64,000 bases of DNA from Microbacterium sp. BR1 (GTDB taxonomy: Bacteria > Actinomycetota > Actinomycetes > Actinomycetales > Microbacteriaceae), in the NCBI RefSeq assembly GCF_002812725.1, contig NZ_NMUN01000004.1:1-64000 (forward strand). Reading direction: 5' to 3'. A program made the translations under genes and the position numbers. The notes below the pieces were generated by a model that was not told the DNA's origin, did no database searches, and saw nothing but the letters and a program-made list of their open reading frames with translations. Shown here piece after piece: positions 61,367-64,000 of this stretch; the first letter of the stretch is position 1; each line of letters starts with the position of its first letter.

Positions 61367-63043
61367 ATGCCCACGAACGTCTACGATCCGCCGGCCCTCC
61401 AAGAAGGCACCCTGCGCGTCTTCCCTCTCGGCGGCCTCGGTGAGATCGGCCGCAACATGACCGTCTTCGAGTTCGAGGGCAAGCTCCTCGTCGTCGACTG
61501 CGGCGTGCTGTTCCCCGAAGAGCACCAGCCGGGCGTCGACCTGATCCTGCCGGACTTCGAGCCCATCAAGTCGCGCCTCGACGACATCGTCGGCCTCGTG
61601 CTCACGCACGGCCACGAAGACCACATCGGTGCGGTGCCGTACCTCCTCAAGCTCAAGGGAGACATCCCCATCATCGGCTCCGGCCTGACGCTCGCCCTGA
61701 TCGAGGCGAAGCTCAAAGAGCACCGCATCCGCCCCTACAGCCTCACGGTGCGCGAGGGGCAGCACGAGAGGGTCGGGCCGTTCGACCTCGAGTTCATCGC
61801 GGTGAACCACTCGATCCCCGACGCGCTCGCCGTCGCGATCCGCACACCCGCGGGTCTGGTGCTCGCCACGGGCGACTTCAAGATGGACCAGCTGCCGCTC
61901 GACGGCCGCCTGACCGACCTGCGCGCCTTCGCGCGTCTCGGCGAAGAGGGCGTCGACCTCTTCCTCGTCGATTCGACGAACGCGGATGTCCCGGGCTTCA
62001 CGCCGCTCGAGAGCTCGATCGGGCCGGTCCTCGACCAGGTGATCGGCAAGGCGAAGCGCCGTGTCGTCGTCGCGAGCTTCTCGAGCCACGTCCACCGCGT
62101 GCAGCAGGTGCTGGATGCCGCGGCCGCCCACGGGCGTCGGGTCGCGTTCCTCGGGCGCAGCATGGTGCGCAACATGACGATCGCGTCCGACCTGGGGTAC
62201 CTCCGCGTGCCCGAGGGTGTGCTGATCGACTACAAGAAGGCGCGAGATTTGCCCGACGACAAGATCGTCTACATGTCGACGGGTTCGCAGGGCGAGCCGA
62301 TGGCCGTGCTCAGCCGCATGGCGAACCTCGACCACGAGATCGAGCCCGGTCCGGGCGACACCGTGATCCTCGCGTCGAGCCTGATCCCCGGCAACGAGAA
62401 CGCGGTCTACCGCGTGATCGACGGGCTGACCAAGCTCGGCGCGAACGTCGTGCACAAGGGCAACGCGAAGGTGCACGTCTCGGGCCACGCCGCCGCGGGT
62501 GAGCTGCTCTACTGCTACAACATCCTGCAGCCGAAGAACGTGCTGCCGATCCACGGCGAGTACCGGCACCTGACCGCCAACGCCCGCATCGCGCAAGACA
62601 GCGGCGTTCCGGTCGAGCGCACGTTCCTCGCCGAGAACGGCACGGTCATCGATCTGCGCGACGGCGTCGCATCCGTCGTCGGCCAACTCGACATCGGGTT
62701 CGTGTACGTCGACGGCTCGACCGTCGGTGAGATCACGGATGCCGACCTCAAGGATCGCCGGATCCTCGGCGAAGAGGGGTTCATCTCGGTCATCGTCGTC
62801 GTCGACGCCGCGACCGGGAAGATCATCACGGGACCAGAGATCCACGCGCGCGGCTTCGCGGAGGACGACAGGGTCTTCGACAGCGTCAAGCCGAAGATCG
62901 CGGCGGCTCTCGCGGATGCCGCCCAGTCGGGCGTCCGCGACACCCATGCCCTGTCGCAGATCGTGCGCCGCACGATCGGTCGGTGGGTCAGCCAGTCGCT
63001 GCGCCGCCGACCCATGATCGTGCCCCTCGTCATCGAGGCGTAG
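61367..63043 (+). CDS. rnj: Ribonuclease J
   Basis: RNase J is the 5'-3' exonuclease and endonuclease of the RNA degradosome-like machinery, replacing RNase E functions. The 558-aa product begins LRVFPLGGLGEIGRNMTVFE and has the metallo-beta-lactamase zinc motif THGHEDHIGA (H81-H86), the beta-CASP region, and the YRHLTANARIAQ segment. The ATG follows CTGGAGGCAGC. Its location after dapA is typical of actinobacteria. A 168-nt leader precedes it, with no structure I could identify. Confidence 0.96.
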   Translation: MPTNVYDPPALQEGTLRVFPLGGLGEIGRNMTVFEFEGKLLVVDCGVLFPEEHQPGVDLILPDFEPIKSRLDDIVGLVLTHGHEDHIGAVPYLLKLKGDIPIIGSGLTLALIEAKLKEHRIRPYSLTVREGQHERVGPFDLEFIAVNHSIPDALAVAIRTPAGLVLATGDFKMDQLPLDGRLTDLRAFARLGEEGVDLFLVDSTNADVPGFTPLESSIGPVLDQVIGKAKRRVVVASFSSHVHRVQQVLDAAAAHGRRVAFLGRSMVRNMTIASDLGYLRVPEGVLIDYKKARDLPDDKIVYMSTGSQGEPMAVLSRMANLDHEIEPGPGDTVILASSLIPGNENAVYRVIDGLTKLGANVVHKGNAKVHVSGHAAAGELLYCYNILQPKNVLPIHGEYRHLTANARIAQDSGVPVERTFLAENGTVIDLRDGVASVVGQLDIGFVYVDGSTVGEITDADLKDRRILGEEGFISVIVVVDAATGKIITGPEIHARGFAEDDRVFDSVKPKIAAALADAAQSGVRDTHALSQIVRRTIGRWVSQSLRRRPMIVPLVIEA

Positions 63044-63154
63044 CACCGGCGGGAGCGCACCGGATCGGGCGCTCGCACCGAGCCGGGCGGATCTGACCGA
63101 CCTGTGCCTGTCTCGGTGTGTCCGCCTGCGCTCGTGCGCCGCTACACTCGCCGC

Positions 63155-63649
63155 ATGCCCGCGTCGTTCAGCATCCGTCCCGCCGCACAGGCGGATGGCG
63201 GATTCCTCGCGGACATGGTCGTGGAGGCCGTGAATTGGCGCGCGGGCGGCGCGCGTCCACGGCATCAGATTCTGGCCACACCAGAACACGGCCGGTTCGT
63301 CGCGGGATGGATGCGTCCGAGCGACGCCGGATTCGTCGCGCTGGACCCACAGGGTTCGCCGATCGGCGCCGCCTGGTACCGGATGCTTCCGCGCACCGAT
63401 CCCGCTTTCGCCCATGTGGGCACGGGGGTTCCCGAGATGATCATCGGCGTGCGCCCGATCTGGCGCGCACACGGGGTGGGACGGACGCTGCTGAAGCAGC
63501 TCACGACGCAGGCGGCCCGGGCGGGTTTCGCTCGGCTGAGTCTGAATGTCGAGCGCGGCAACTTCGCCGCTGTTTTCTACCGTTCCGAGGGGTTCGCGGT
63601 GACGCAGCCGGGCGTCGGTCGCGACACCATGGTCAAGCGACTCCGTTGA
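63155..63649 (+). CDS. GNAT-family N-acetyltransferase
   Basis: The 164-aa product has GNAT elements: RPAAQADGGFLADMV at the start, EMIIGVRPIWRAHGVGRTLLKQLTTQAA for acetyl-CoA binding (RAHGVG loop), and LNVERGNFAAVFYRSEGF near the end. The substrate is unknown. A TACACT hexamer (63143-63148) ends 6 nt before the ATG, so the mRNA is probably leaderless and independent of rnj; a longer frame from 63104 is less likely. Confidence 0.88.
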   Translation: MPASFSIRPAAQADGGFLADMVVEAVNWRAGGARPRHQILATPEHGRFVAGWMRPSDAGFVALDPQGSPIGAAWYRMLPRTDPAFAHVGTGVPEMIIGVRPIWRAHGVGRTLLKQLTTQAARAGFARLSLNVERGNFAAVFYRSEGFAVTQPGVGRDTMVKRLR

Positions 63650-63725
63650 GTTCGAGCTGAGCCGGGGCTGAGCCCGAGCCGCGTCGCTGCGGGCGAACGT
63701 CGTCGTGCAGTCGTACCGTGGGGGA

Positions 63726-64000
63726 ATGGCCAGGAGCACCAGCCCGACCAAGAGCGGCCGCGCGCCCGCTAAGGGCACCACGACGCGCGCGCGAAAGCCC
63801 GCGCCCGCACCCAAGCGCTACGACGACGAGCCCGTGAGGCCGCCGGCGGTCGCGCGTGCCTGGATGGGGCTCGCGCACGGCGTCGGGGGGCTGTTCCGCG
63901 CTTTCGGTCCCGAGACGCTCGAGAAGGATCAGCGCCGGGATGGTTTCCCATTCCTGCTCGTGTTGCTGGCGATCCTCGGCGGTGTCATCGAATGGTTCTT
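63726..64000 (+). CDS. ftsK: Probable FtsK/SpoIIIE DNA translocase, N-terminus only (3' end outside the window)
   Basis: The first 91 codons are visible. They start MARSTSPTKSGRAPAKGTTT with a basic, Pro/Ala-rich N-terminus, then PPAVARAWMGLAHGVGGLFRAFGPE, DQRRDGFPFLL and the beginning of a membrane helix (VLLAILGGVIEWF). That pattern, and the position after rnj, match actinobacterial FtsK, which pumps chromosomal DNA at the division septum. The motor domain lies beyond the window, so the call leans on synteny. A TACCGT hexamer (63714-63719) ends 6 nt before the ATG. Confidence 0.75.
   Translation, partial: MARSTSPTKSGRAPAKGTTTRARKPAPAPKRYDDEPVRPPAVARAWMGLAHGVGGLFRAFGPETLEKDQRRDGFPFLLVLLAILGGVIEWF

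Overview
The window is about 64 kb of high-GC chromosomal DNA. Gene content, codon use and gene order point to an actinobacterium of the family Microbacteriaceae, most likely a Microbacterium or close relative. This rests on recognised families and synteny, not on a marker-gene comparison. No rRNA, tRNA, CRISPR array, prophage or plasmid function was seen. Most of the window is core chromosome with small accessory insertions.

Layout. 1-7.6 kb: translation/riboflavin block (infB 3' part, rbfA, a P-loop kinase, truB, two small membrane proteins, ribF), interrupted by a reversed mutY. 7.6-12.8 kb: deoC, a secreted glycerophosphodiesterase, a copper operon (HMA chaperone + CopA) behind a clear CsoR-type operator, and a lipoprotein. 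13-16.4 kb: SNF2-family helicase and 6-phosphofructokinase. 16.4-19.2 kb: a small variable locus, in which a gene with an endonuclease-like C-terminus is split by a complete IS256-family element (1438 bp, 8-bp target duplication) and the locus is bracketed by TGTCCCACTT palindromes. 19.2-34.1 kb: peptidase, molybdo-oxidoreductase, phosphoesterase, MerR/aldo-keto reductase, aspA, FAH-family hydrolase, PrsW-type protease, FKBP, YceI and two transporters. 34.2-51.2 kb: rpsO and pnp, separated by about 14.4 kb carrying an iron-uptake operon (efeUOB) behind an IdeR/DtxR-like box, a luciferase-like/FMN reductase pair, DedA, a glycosyltransferase-SGNH fusion, an AraC regulator and three tiny ORFs. 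51.4-64 kb: a degenerate aldo-keto reductase, then a lysine/thymidylate/RNA-decay block (dapB, thyX, dapA, rnj) ending in the start of a probable ftsK.

Two sequence-level themes run through the window. First, many genes (on both strands) have a TANNNT -10 hexamer ending exactly 6 nt before the start codon, so they are probably transcribed as leaderless mRNAs; this was used to choose several starts. Second, at least eight intergenic spaces hold long near-perfect inverted repeats (14-20 bp arms) that differ in sequence but share architecture. The most interesting points for follow-up are the aldo-keto reductase homologue that has lost all four catalytic tetrad residues, the glycosyltransferase-SGNH fusion, the palindrome-bracketed locus with its IS insertion, and a short ORF with a strong ribosome binding site directly before dapA.
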